A DNA stretch of 64,000 nucleotides from Glycomyces harbinensis (GTDB taxonomy: Bacteria > Actinomycetota > Actinomycetes > Mycobacteriales > Micromonosporaceae): assembly GCF_900101745.1 (NCBI RefSeq), contig NZ_FNAD01000015.1, positions 1 to 64,000 on the forward strand. Direction: 5' to 3'. Every line of letters starts with the position of its first letter. Position 1 is the stretch's first letter. The position numbers and the translations under genes were made by a program. Below the pieces are notes generated by a model. The model worked only from the letters and a program-made list of their open reading frames with translations, had not been told where the DNA came from and made no database searches. This document shows, in pieces, positions 45,301 through 53,533 of the stretch.

Positions 45301-46411
45301 CGGGCAGCCGCAAGTTCTCGAAGACCGCGCCTTCGTACAGCGCCCGTGAGGTCGCCAGAAGCCGATGCCAGGTTATGTAGGTGCCGCCGAGGGCGCCGTG
45401 GCCTTCGTCCCGGGCCCTCTGGTCGAGCAGGTCGAACCGATCCGCGAGGCCGTATCCGGAAGCGAAGAGCTCGTTATGGGGGAGGAGGCCGCGCTCTTCG
45501 GCGAACAGCAGAAAGACCACACGCATCATGACGGTGACCGCGGCCTGGTAGACATCGCCGCGCTCTGCCGGAAGCGGATCGGGCTCGCCGTTGCTGGCGG
45601 CGCGCAGCGCCGACTCGGAGAACGACTGCACCAGCAGTTCGACTGCCTGGCGGACGTGCACACCAAGGGCTTCGGTGATGTCGGCGGCGTCGGCGACCGA
45701 TTCGATGAAGAGTTCGCTGAGCCGGTCGGCTGCTTTGCCGCCGATGAGGTGCTGGCGGCTCAGGAGCTTCGCGAATGCCGCGATCGCCTGCGGCTCTTCG
45801 ATCCACAGGTGCGCGTCGGTGATGCCCGAGGCGGTTCGAAGGTTCGGCTGGGCGCTGACGACAGCCCACCAGCGCCCGTCGGTGACGACACCGATCGGTA
45901 CGTCAGAGGTGCGCAGGAGTTCGCTCATCCGGTCGATCGGGCTGGCGTTCCAGCCGTCTGTGTATGCGTCGCGGAGTGATTCGACGGGGTCGCATACGAG
46001 GGTGAGCGCCCCGATTTGCCCGCCGCGGACGAGCCCGCCGCTCGGGGTGACGATCACGGACCGGTTCGGGGACTTCACCTCGATTTCGGCGAGCGCGGCC
46101 AAGTCTGCGGCGGCATACGAAGCGCCCCAACCGAAGAGGTCGCGGATGACTGTCTCGATCCAGGTGTCGCGGGCTTCGCGGTAGTGGTCGAGGGAGGCTT
46201 CGTCCTTCTCGCGGTCGAGCCGGTCCCAGGTGGTCTCGAAGGCGGGGAGGGCCGCCCGAAGTGACGCGCGGGGTCCGGCGGCGAGCGCGGGAATGCCGGC
46301 CGGCCAGACGCGTTTGAGCACCGGCAGTGACAGGAAGGGGCCCTCGGCTTCGACCAGGTCGAGCCAGAGGCGGTGTAGCTCTTCGGGTTTGACGGGTCGG
46401 CGTTGCTTCAT
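42374..46411 (-). CDS. drmMI: DISARM N6-adenine DNA methyltransferase DrmMI
   Basis: 1345 residues. The gamma-class adenine methyltransferase motifs are intact: SAM-binding DIACGSGAFLVAA near residue 615 and catalytic NPPYIGG near 885. The large N- and C-terminal regions are of the PglX/type IIG kind. It marks host DNA as self; the presence of this enzyme with a SNF2-like partner defines class 1 DISARM. ATGA overlap with both drmD and drmA. Confidence 0.94.
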   Translation of the reverse strand: MKQRRPVKPEELHRLWLDLVEAEGPFLSLPVLKRVWPAGIPALAAGPRASLRAALPAFETTWDRLDREKDEASLDHYREARDTWIETVIRDLFGWGASYAAADLAALAEIEVKSPNRSVIVTPSGGLVRGGQIGALTLVCDPVESLRDAYTDGWNASPIDRMSELLRTSDVPIGVVTDGRWWAVVSAQPNLRTASGITDAHLWIEEPQAIAAFAKLLSRQHLIGGKAADRLSELFIESVADAADITEALGVHVRQAVELLVQSFSESALRAASNGEPDPLPAERGDVYQAAVTVMMRVVFLLFAEERGLLPHNELFASGYGLADRFDLLDQRARDEGHGALGGTYITWHRLLATSRALYEGAVFENLRLPAYGGSLFDPKRTEFLTKAGRNGLAVTVSDRVMLEVLQAVQKPEVKGEAMRISFREIDVEQIGYIYEGLLGYTAANVEEVTVGLIGKAGAEPEIPLSVLEALGAKHPGEAQLAAAIIKWTRSNQKASELPSANALSKALKTGAEDVETAIRAVTMNPQFQERLRPFIGVIRRDLRGWPLVVMPGGVIVVETPSRANAGAHYTPKDLAEEVVRYALEPLVYRPGPHQTDDQSQWVLLDSDEILELKIVDIACGSGAFLVAAARYLAARLIEAWQKEEPTPRVGHELEIRAIRKIVSRCLYGADINPLAVEMCKLSLWLVSLDPDLPFAFVDDKIFCGNSLLGIVDPKQIEMINLEPESAELDSMFDIAINNPGRFVDRVNVKDVLIKVTTLRRNLATEVDDSDPQRSAAAKRRQVVRQRELTEKLSDIADGVIAAGLQLGGKPGKKLKNAYERLRIAVGQAYPKKGEADRTLLDEILEAGLTPTVETDYNRWKPLHWVLAAPDVMVDHGGFDAVVGNPPYIGGQKVTGAIGTTTRDWYVNILAGGQKGSADLVAYFFLRAKELLTETGNFGLIATNTIAQGDTREIGLDRLEASGFTITRSIQSRSWPVKTANLEFAAVWGSFGSVSEGVKRIADGDPTDWITPMLDPARGPEKHPNGLRRNLNAAFVGCYVLGMGFVIEPEEAADWIEADPANKEVLFRYLNGEDLNQRPDSSAPRWVIDFSLKTEKEAGRYVLPFKRTRELVRPERLGKPKAVRESPWWKFLRPRPALRKAIAGLDEALTIANVSKTVMPLRVPTDQVFSHMLVVFASNSYSTQAVLSSSLHQLWVIKYASSMRNDVRYTPSDVFLNFPFPNETNKLHLVGRTLDTERREIMLRRSFGLTKLYNLFNDPEVSHSVDSDVARLREIHVELDRAVLAAYDWADINPDHGFHEYRRMTRFTLSREARVEVFDRLLKENHRRVALQGEAPTVEAEEDEE

Positions 46412-49400
46412 CGGCGCGCCTTCGACCGCTCAGCATACTCAGGGGTCAACGCGAAGATCACAGCCGCTCCGGTCAGATGCGGCCGGACATCCGTGTACCG
46501 GGCTTCGATCGCGGCGCGTTCGAGGTCTTTCTGCCGGTCGAGGTCGTGCAGCCGGTCCTCCATGGCCCGCAGGTCTGCCCGCAGCTGCTTCTCCTGCTCC
46601 CTGTCCAGGTCGGCTTCGCCGCGGTGGTCGACGCCGAAGAGGGCTTCGGACTGCTCTTTCAGAGCTCGCCCCAACCGGCCCACCGAGTCGTTGAGGTTGG
46701 CCCGGAACGCTTTGAAGATCTCCTCGGAGCGGTCGAGGTCGGCGCCCTTGCGTTTGCCCAAGTCGGCCTGGACCTGCTCTCTGCGCTTCCTGGCCTTGAC
46801 CTCCATCGCGTCGAGCAGTCTGGTGCGGAGCCGGGAGTCCTCCGCGTTCCAGTTCTCGGCGAGCGCGGCCAAGACGGCGGGCTCAGCCAGGCGCATTCGC
46901 TCCCGGTCCAGCGCCTGGTCGAGCGCCTGCTCGGTCCGGGCTTGGGCCAACGGCCTGCCGTTGAGGCGCAGACCGGTGAGGAACACCTCCTCGTGCAGGC
47001 GCAGGCCGCCACGGCCGACAAGGACCAGGCGCCCCATGGCCGCAACGCAGGATTCATCGAGCCCTTCGACGACGGTAGCGGTGACTCGGTGCAGGAGGGA
47101 GTCGCCACCGAAGAGTTCGGCCCGCAGGAACCGGGTGGCCCGCTGCATGACGGCATGGCCGAGGTGGAGGTGGACAACGTCGGGGCGTGCGGCCGCGATC
47201 TTGCCGTCGAAGGTGATCGGTCGCGGGTTGTCGGGGTCGAGGCGTGTGGCGAGCCCGACGAGCGTCGGCTGCCAGGACGCGTCGAGTCTCGGGATGCGGA
47301 AGAGGCCGTCGACATCGGTGGCTTCTCCGCCGGAGTGGTCCTCCACCGGGATCAGCGCGGGCTGGCCGCTCAGTTCGAACGCGGTGTCGATGACGCGGCG
47401 CGCGTTCGCCGACGTCCAGTGCATGGCCGCCCGGGTCCGCTCGTGGTCGTCGGAGAGCCTGGCCAGTTCGCGATTCAGTTCAGCGCTGCCCGCGAGCGCC
47501 CGACCGATGACTTCGCTGCCGATTTCCGGTGCGACCCTGGCCCTCTTGCGGTTCGGCGTGGAAGCGAAGTGGCCCTCGACCTCGGCGTCGATGTCGGCAA
47601 CCTGGTTGACGGAACCGAGATCGGCGGCGACGGTGCCGACCTTCTCGGCGATGCGGCCCATGAAGTCGGCGTCGGCGGCATAGGTCGTGGAGGTCTGCAC
47701 GGGCCGGAACTGGCGGATCTCCGGAGTGTGCGGCTGCCCGTACCGGTCGATCCGGCCGATGCGCTGTTCGAGGCGGGAGGGGTTGAACGGGATGTCGTAG
47801 TTGACGAGCCGGTGGCAGTGCGCCTGCAAGTCGATGCCCTCGCCGGCGGAGTCGGTCGCGAGCAGCACGCGGACCCGGTCCTTCTCCGGCCGGGCCGAGA
47901 AGCGGGCCCGGATCTGCTCGCGGTCCTCGTGCGGGGTCGACCCCTGGATGACGGCGAGCCGGTCGCCGAACCCGGCCTGCTCCAGGTTCCCCTTGATCCA
48001 GTCGACGGTCGCGGCGTACTCGGAGAAGACGACGGCCCGTTCGTCGGTCCACCGCTTCCCGTCCGGGCGGCAGACGTCGTCGAGGTAGCCGATCAGGGCC
48101 GAGAGCTTCGAGTCGGGACGATGCTGGAATCCCCGTCCCCACTGGACGAGCGAATCGATCTCGGCCTTGGAGGCAGCCGACAGCGGGGCGCTGGCTTTGC
48201 CCGCGCGCAGGGTCTCCGCCTCGGGATGGTCGGCTTCGCCTTCCTCCTCGTCGGCCTGGCCCGAGCCGAGCACGTCCTGGAAGTAGTCCCTGTTCTCGTC
48301 GAACCTGCCCGCCGGAGACCCGTCGGCGAACTGCTGCAAGGTCAGCGCGAACGACCATGGGCTCGACAGGAACCGCTTCTTGAGGAGCATCGACATGATG
48401 TCCCCGGCGCGGCCCTTTCCGTTCCGTCGGGCGGATGCGGTGAGGATCCGCTCCAGCTCCGCGAAGTGCTCCTGCTCGTCGGCGGTCGGGTCGAAATGGA
48501 TCGACTCCAGTCTGCGGGGCTTGAAGTCCTTTTCTTTGATCTGGGTCTTGAGACGCCGGACGGCGACCTCTGCGAGCGCGTTCTCGTCGAGGTCGGCGCC
48601 GCGCGCGAACCGGCGGTCGTCGATCATCTCCAAGAGGGCGGTGAACGACTCGCTGTAGCCGTTGTGCGGGGTGGCCGAGAGGAACAGCCGGTGCTCGCAC
48701 CGCTCGGCCAGCGCCCGCGTGGCGGTCGTCCGCTGGCTGTCGACCGCGTATCCGCGGGCTCCCGCAACGCTGTTGGGACTGGCGGGGGCTACGTGGTGGG
48801 CTTCGTCGACGACCAGGGCGTCGAAGGCGTATCGGCGTCCGTCCTCATCGGCGCGGGTGTCGGCGTAGACCTCGCGGAGGAGCCGCTGGGCCCGGATCGT
48901 CGGAAGCCACGGCATGCTCACGATGACCCGGGGGAAAAGCCGGAACGGATTCGCGGCCAGGCCGTGGCTGCGCCTGATCCGCGCCATGAGGGCGCTGTCG
49001 ACGATCGTGAAGTCGAGACCGAACTTGTCGCGCATCTCGTCCTGCCACTTCAGCCGCAGGCTGGGCGGGCACACGACGATGACGGACTTAGCGCGCTGAC
49101 GGAGCAGGAGTTCCTGGACGACCAGGCCGGCCTCCACGGTTTTTCCCAGACCGACGTCGTCCGAAAGAAGCAGGTTTGTCCGTGATGAGTTGAGGGCGCG
49201 ACGCAAGGGTTCGAGCTGGTAGGCCTCGATGTTCACACCGGAGCGGAAGGGCGACTGGTAGGCGTCGGAGCGGGCGGAGGTGACGGTGCCCCAGCGGACG
49301 GCGTCGACGAAGGCCGCGAGCCGGTTGGGATCATCGAACGTCTCGGGGTTGAGGCTCTCGCGCAGTCCGTGCGCCTGGAGCAGTCCGTGGCCCACTTCGA

Positions 49401-49629
49401 TCTCCCAGACGACCCGCAGCTCGGAGCCCAGCTGGTCCTCGGAGAGGGATTGCAGACCGACGACCTGGGTCGTCCTCGGCGGAGGGCCAGACCCGGGCGC
49501 CGCGGGGGCGGACTGCTCTCGGACGTCGGTCACGGCCCAGGTCGAGCCGCGGACCGAAACCACCTGGCCGAGTTCGGGGATCTCGGCCTGCGTGTCGGTA
49601 TGGAGATGTTCTGCCGCCTGATTCGCCAC
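46408..49629 (-). CDS. drmD: DISARM SNF2-like helicase DrmD
   Basis: 1073 residues. SNF2/SF2 ATPase: Walker A DVGLGKTVEAGL near residue 160, VVDEAHHVAP near 277, LSATPHNGYSESF, and motif VI LEQRIGRIDRYGQ near 628. The C-terminal third is charged coiled coil. First gene of the DISARM operon; GTG at 49629 has AAGGAG ten bases upstream. Unlike drmMI-C genes, no drmE is present, consistent with class 1. Confidence 0.93.
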   Translation of the reverse strand: MANQAAEHLHTDTQAEIPELGQVVSVRGSTWAVTDVREQSAPAAPGSGPPPRTTQVVGLQSLSEDQLGSELRVVWEIEVGHGLLQAHGLRESLNPETFDDPNRLAAFVDAVRWGTVTSARSDAYQSPFRSGVNIEAYQLEPLRRALNSSRTNLLLSDDVGLGKTVEAGLVVQELLLRQRAKSVIVVCPPSLRLKWQDEMRDKFGLDFTIVDSALMARIRRSHGLAANPFRLFPRVIVSMPWLPTIRAQRLLREVYADTRADEDGRRYAFDALVVDEAHHVAPASPNSVAGARGYAVDSQRTTATRALAERCEHRLFLSATPHNGYSESFTALLEMIDDRRFARGADLDENALAEVAVRRLKTQIKEKDFKPRRLESIHFDPTADEQEHFAELERILTASARRNGKGRAGDIMSMLLKKRFLSSPWSFALTLQQFADGSPAGRFDENRDYFQDVLGSGQADEEEGEADHPEAETLRAGKASAPLSAASKAEIDSLVQWGRGFQHRPDSKLSALIGYLDDVCRPDGKRWTDERAVVFSEYAATVDWIKGNLEQAGFGDRLAVIQGSTPHEDREQIRARFSARPEKDRVRVLLATDSAGEGIDLQAHCHRLVNYDIPFNPSRLEQRIGRIDRYGQPHTPEIRQFRPVQTSTTYAADADFMGRIAEKVGTVAADLGSVNQVADIDAEVEGHFASTPNRKRARVAPEIGSEVIGRALAGSAELNRELARLSDDHERTRAAMHWTSANARRVIDTAFELSGQPALIPVEDHSGGEATDVDGLFRIPRLDASWQPTLVGLATRLDPDNPRPITFDGKIAAARPDVVHLHLGHAVMQRATRFLRAELFGGDSLLHRVTATVVEGLDESCVAAMGRLVLVGRGGLRLHEEVFLTGLRLNGRPLAQARTEQALDQALDRERMRLAEPAVLAALAENWNAEDSRLRTRLLDAMEVKARKRREQVQADLGKRKGADLDRSEEIFKAFRANLNDSVGRLGRALKEQSEALFGVDHRGEADLDREQEKQLRADLRAMEDRLHDLDRQKDLERAAIEARYTDVRPHLTGAAVIFALTPEYAERSKARR

Positions 49630-49892
49630 GGGGGTCGCTCCTTCAGGATCACCGCAGGCCGGCAGGGCGTTCGAGGGGAAGCGAAGCCATTTCCGGACCC
49701 GCGGTCAACTTTAACAAGAACAGCAGGAATGAAGAACCCCTCAGTTACGGAAAGATTCGACACCGTGACCGATGGCTGCGTAAGGACCGCCTTCTCAATC
49801 TCGTTGCAACCAAGCCGGACCCGTCGTTCGAGATCTCGCGCCGCAGCTCTCGGAAGTGGAACGGCGCCCGGTATCCGAGGCTCCCCGAAGGT

Positions 49893-50160
49893 TCAGCCGT
49901 CGCACTCCTTGAACATGTGGTCCTTCAATCTCCAGAGGTTGGTGGCGTGGTCGAGGACGGCGAGGGTTCGGATCGGGTCGTCTTGGCGGATCCAGGCGAG
50001 GCCCGTCGAGGTGGGTGACTCGGCCGCGGAGCGTGTTGTGCATGTCGGCGAACCTGACACGCAGGCTCGGCTGGTGCCAGACCCACGAGAAGCTGAGGCT
50101 GGCCTGGTCGACTTCGGCCATGCCAAGGACGGGGAGCCGGTCAATGAAGTGGAGGGTCAT
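49893..50160 (-). pseudogene. Frameshifted small gene between the two defence operons
   Basis: From ATG 50160 the protein reads MTLHFIDRLPVLG and WVWHQPSLRVRFADMHNTLRG. Around 50010 the sensible frame shifts and continues as GLAWIRQDDPIRTLAVLDH ... LKDHMFKECDG to a stop at 49893. The unshifted frame becomes proline/arginine-rich shadow sequence. The family is not recognised. Its ATG overlaps the stop of the small frame upstream (ATGA). Confidence 0.4.
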
Positions 50161-50339
50161 CCGTCGACCTCCGCTTCGTGGCGGGCAGCGTGGGTCCAGA
50201 TCTGGGCGGCGTGGTGCTTCGCCGTGCGGCGCAGTTCGACGGACCATTCGGCTCGGTAGAGGTGGAGTTTGGCAAAGCGGGAGCCGATGCGATTGATGTA
50301 GCCCAGGTCAACGGCCGGTTCGGGTGCGATGCGACGCAA
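50157..50339 (-). CDS. Small ORF coupled to the frameshifted gene
   Basis: About 60 codons; reads VDLGYINRIGSRFAKLH, LYRAEWSVELRRTAKHHAAQ and ends in EAEVDG. It is helical and charged, and overlaps the next gene by ATGA. The true start is unclear because the sequence upstream runs into transposase remnants. It could be the upstream member of a two-gene unit that is now broken. Confidence 0.35.
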   Translation of the reverse strand: MRRIAPEPAVDLGYINRIGSRFAKLHLYRAEWSVELRRTAKHHAAQIWTHAARHEAEVDG

Positions 50340-50401
50340 CCGGACCGAGGTCGTGGAGCCTCGGCGAGCTGGTAGACCTCAATGCGGCTGTTCTCGAGGG
50401 C

Positions 50402-51035
50402 GAAGCCCCATCGACGCGATCTTCGACCCGACCGCCCACACCGTGCGCGACCTCGCCCAGCGGGCCGTCACCTCGCTGCACTCGGGCATGCCGGTCCTGG
50501 TCGACCGCGGGTTTCCCTCCGCGGAATGGCTGAGGGCCCTGCGCCAGACCGGAGCTGACGTCCTCGCCCGCATCCCTTCCCACTTGCGACCGAAGACGAT
50601 CCAGGGCCTGGGCCACGGGACTCACCTGGTGCTGATCGGCAGGCTCAAGCTGCGACTGATCGAAGCCGAGATCACCATCGAAGGCGACCGCACCAGCGTC
50701 TACCGGCTGGCCACGACACTGCTCGATGCAGACGCCCATCCCGCGCTCGACCTCATCGCGCTCTACCACCAGCGGTGGAGATCGAGACCGCCTGCTGCGA
50801 ACTCAAATCGAGTCTGCTGGACCGCTGGGTGCTGCGCGCGAGGGACCCGACCGGACTCACCCAGGAAGTTTGGGCGCTGCTGGCCCTCTGCCAGGCCCTG
50901 CGCTGCTGCATCGACGACGCGGTCCTTGGCGAGGCGATCAGTCCACTCCAGGCCAGCTTCACCCTCGCCCGCGAGACCTCCCGCAACCAGGTCATCGCCG
51001 CCCAGAACCTCTTCGACATCGAAAAGCCGACCTCA
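50402..51035 (+). pseudogene. Broken IS4-family transposase (C-terminal half)
   Basis: The frame from 50402 reads FDPTAHTVRDLAQRAV, VLVDRGFPSAEWLRAL and DLIALYHQRW. A single missing base near 50775 moves the rest (EIETACCELKSSLLD, VLRARDPTGLTQEVWALLA) into another frame. Joined, they give the IS4 signature Y-(2)-R-(3)-E-(6)-K exactly. The N-terminal half is absent and no terminal inverted repeats were found, so this is an old, inactive fragment. Confidence 0.85.
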
Positions 51036-51422
51036 AGGCCAACTGGAGTTACGAGGTCGTTCTCGGCGTTAGCGAGTTTCCTGCAGCAAGCAATGTCCAA
51101 TTCATCCGCAATATACTCGTCGGCGACTGTCTACCTTCTGACATCGCTCGGTAATTCCATTGGGATGAAATCCATGGTATTCAACATAGGTTGTCCCGGC
51201 GACGGCTTCGCTGATGGCGAATTGTGGCCGAGTCACACCGTTTATCGCAATCGTTTTCCGAGGCGATCACCAGTGAGTTCATGACCGGAATGATGATATC
51301 CGTGGGCCCCACGAACGGGTGAATCAGCAATTCCAACCTTGACACGGACCATTCAGTTTGAAACTCTGTACGGCTGCCCTCTCGGTCAGCATTCCGAATG
51401 GGATGGAAGGCAACTCCACGAC
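51036..51422 (+). promoter_or_regulatory. Upstream region of the VWA-kinase-helicase operon
   Basis: 387 bases with no gene, lower in GC than its surroundings. A good -35 hexamer TTGACA is at 51339-51344; the expected -10 position holds only AACTCT. The operon promoter probably lies here, and the AT-rich stretch 51100-51320 could hold regulator sites. Confidence 0.4.
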
Positions 51423-52103
51423 ATGACCAATCAACCGAACCCCCACGAGCTCCGAGTCGCAACCAGTCGGCGGGCTCCTCGTCCGCTTCCGGTGATCGTG
51501 CTCGCCGATGTCAGCGGCAGCATGCTTCCCAACCAGCACGAGGACAAGATCGGCGTCCTCAACCGCTGCATCGCGTCGATGTTCTCGGCCTTCGCCCGGA
51601 TGGACTCGGTCCGGGGACAGGTCCACGTCGGTGCGATCACGTTCGGCGGAGCCGAAGCGCGCGTGCACCTCCCGATAGGACCGGCTACCGAGGCGAACTG
51701 GGTCGCGATGGAGGCCGGTGGCGGGACGCCGATGGGCGCCGCATTCGACCTCGCACGGGAAATCCTGGACGACCCTGCATCGGTGTCCGGGCGGGCGTTC
51801 GAGCCCGCGCTGATACTCGTCTCCGATGGAGTGCCCACCGACGACTGGGAGCCGGCCTTGAACGAATTGCTCGGGAATCGACTCGGCGGCAAGGCAATGC
51901 GCCTCTCGGTGGGCATCGGCACCGACCGAACCCCAGACGCCGAAGAGGTGCTCGCCCAATTCAGCGGGCCCGAATTCGGGGTGCTGCGGGCGGATCAGGC
52001 ATCGGAGCTTCCGGAGCTGTTCCGCTGGATCACCGACACCGTCACAAGCACCTTCCGCCCCAGTCTCGCGGTGCCGAACCTCGAGGACTTCGATCGCGCA
52101 TGA
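51423..52103 (+). CDS. VWA-domain protein (TerY-like)
   Basis: 226 residues, almost entirely one von Willebrand A domain. The metal-ion-dependent adhesion site is complete: DVSGSM near residue 29, GGGTPMG for the threonine, and VSDGVPTDDW for the aspartate. Small stand-alone VWA proteins of this kind (TerY group) pair with a protein kinase carrying a zinc ribbon, as here. The start at 51423 has GGAAGG upstream at a long distance; the frame is open back to 51339. First gene of the operon; its stop overlaps the kinase start. Confidence 0.88.
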   Translation: MTNQPNPHELRVATSRRAPRPLPVIVLADVSGSMLPNQHEDKIGVLNRCIASMFSAFARMDSVRGQVHVGAITFGGAEARVHLPIGPATEANWVAMEAGGGTPMGAAFDLAREILDDPASVSGRAFEPALILVSDGVPTDDWEPALNELLGNRLGGKAMRLSVGIGTDRTPDAEEVLAQFSGPEFGVLRADQASELPELFRWITDTVTSTFRPSLAVPNLEDFDRA

Positions 52104-53527
52104 TCACCGCCTACGGCCGCGCCCGACGGCTCTCGCCGCCCGCAACTGCGCAGGTGCCGTCGAGCATCGCCGACATCGACGGAAACCCGCTCGAGCTGGA
52201 GGACCAGCCCATCGGCAGCGGAGGCCAGGGTTCCGTATATCGCGTGCGGCAGAGCCGGTTCGCCGTCAAGCTGATCCACCGCCAGGAGGAGACCGAAGGG
52301 CTCGGCGACACGCTCGCTGAACGACTCGACCGGCTTCACTGGCTTCCGATGGAGGGCCTTCCGATCGCCCGACCGATCAGGTCACTCGCATCGCCGCACC
52401 TCGGGTACACGATGGACCTCCTCGAAGACATGGCGCCCATGGAGCCCCTCTGCGAGGCGCCCGAAGGGGACATCGTCGAGTGGTACTTGTCGGGGGGCGG
52501 CCTCGAACGCCGGCTGCGGCTACTGGCTCGACTCGCCGACGTCCTCGCGGTACTTCACGGCCGAGGCATGGTCTACAGCGACCTGTCGCCACGGAACGTC
52601 TTGGTCTCGGTATCGCGGGAACACCATCAGGTATGGCTCATCGATCCGGACAACATCGCCGTGGAGAGTTCGGCGCTGGGGAGAACGATCGGCACCCCGA
52701 GGTATCTGGCGCCGGAGCTGTACAACGGCCGCAGCGGCAACTCGCAATTCAGCGACGTCTTCTCACTGGCGGTACTGGTCCACCAGGCCCTCCGTGCGGA
52801 CCATCCGCTTATCGGGGACCTCGCCGATCTCTCCGTCGAGAACGAACAGCGGGCCCTGTGCGGTGAGCTGCCGTGGACCGGTCACAGCAGTGACGACCGG
52901 AACCGCTCAGCCTGCGGCCTTCCGGAGGACCTGGTTCTGACCGCCAGGATCAGGAGACTGCTGCAAGACACCTTCGAGGCCGGCCTCAATGATCCGATGA
53001 AGCGCCCGACGGCCAGGGCATGGGCGAACGCGCTGGGCGCCGCAGCGGACCTGACCCTGGCGTGCCGACGTTCCGGCTGCAGGGGCTCCTACTACATGCT
53101 CCGCAGACGATGCCCTTATTGCGACTCACCTCGACCGGATTTCGCCCTAGCCGTGGTTCGGACGCATCTCCCTGCCAACCGCGGCCCGCAAGGACGCGAA
53201 CCGGGTCGCGTCGATTCGAATGAGGGAATCGTGCTGATGAAGGACCGTCCCGTGATCGCCACGCAGCGCCATTCGCGGTTGATCGCTGAAGCAGCGGAGT
53301 CACCAGCGGTTCGACTGCGCTGGGACGGCGATGACACGGTCCATATCGAGAACCTCGGCAGCGAACCCGTGCGCCGGGTGCCGCCATCTGGCGGCGGCGG
53401 GCGGCGCCTGATGCCGCGTTCGAACACGTCCGAACGGATCAGCTCGGAGTGGCGACTGCACTTCGGCGACGACGACCGGTTCCACCGAATGCTGTCCTTC
53501 TACCGGTTCAAAGCTGAGAGGGCGTGA
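52100..53527 (+). CDS. Ser/Thr-type protein kinase with zinc ribbon
   Basis: 475 residues. The kinase domain covers about 30-310: glycine loop IGSGGQGSVYRV, Lys in FAVKLI, catalytic loop YSDLSPRNVLV (SDLSPRN in place of HRDLKPEN), IDPDN in place of the DFG region, and YLAPELYNG. A zinc ribbon follows at about 321-342 (CRRSGCRGSYYMLRRRCPYC). A C-terminal region of about 130 residues (HSRLIAEAAESPAVRLRWDG) is beta-rich and of unknown role. Kinases with this loop and a zinc ribbon are known partners of TerY-type VWA proteins. ATGA overlap with the VWA gene. Confidence 0.88.
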   Translation: MITAYGRARRLSPPATAQVPSSIADIDGNPLELEDQPIGSGGQGSVYRVRQSRFAVKLIHRQEETEGLGDTLAERLDRLHWLPMEGLPIARPIRSLASPHLGYTMDLLEDMAPMEPLCEAPEGDIVEWYLSGGGLERRLRLLARLADVLAVLHGRGMVYSDLSPRNVLVSVSREHHQVWLIDPDNIAVESSALGRTIGTPRYLAPELYNGRSGNSQFSDVFSLAVLVHQALRADHPLIGDLADLSVENEQRALCGELPWTGHSSDDRNRSACGLPEDLVLTARIRRLLQDTFEAGLNDPMKRPTARAWANALGAAADLTLACRRSGCRGSYYMLRRRCPYCDSPRPDFALAVVRTHLPANRGPQGREPGRVDSNEGIVLMKDRPVIATQRHSRLIAEAAESPAVRLRWDGDDTVHIENLGSEPVRRVPPSGGGGRRLMPRSNTSERISSEWRLHFGDDDRFHRMLSFYRFKAERA

Positions 53528-53533
53528 ACAGAC

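Noticed and set aside
34846-49629. BREX or Pgl system
   Set aside because: The methyltransferase is PglX-like, but brxA, brxB, brxC, pglZ and brxL are absent, whereas DrmA, DrmB and DrmD are recognisable.
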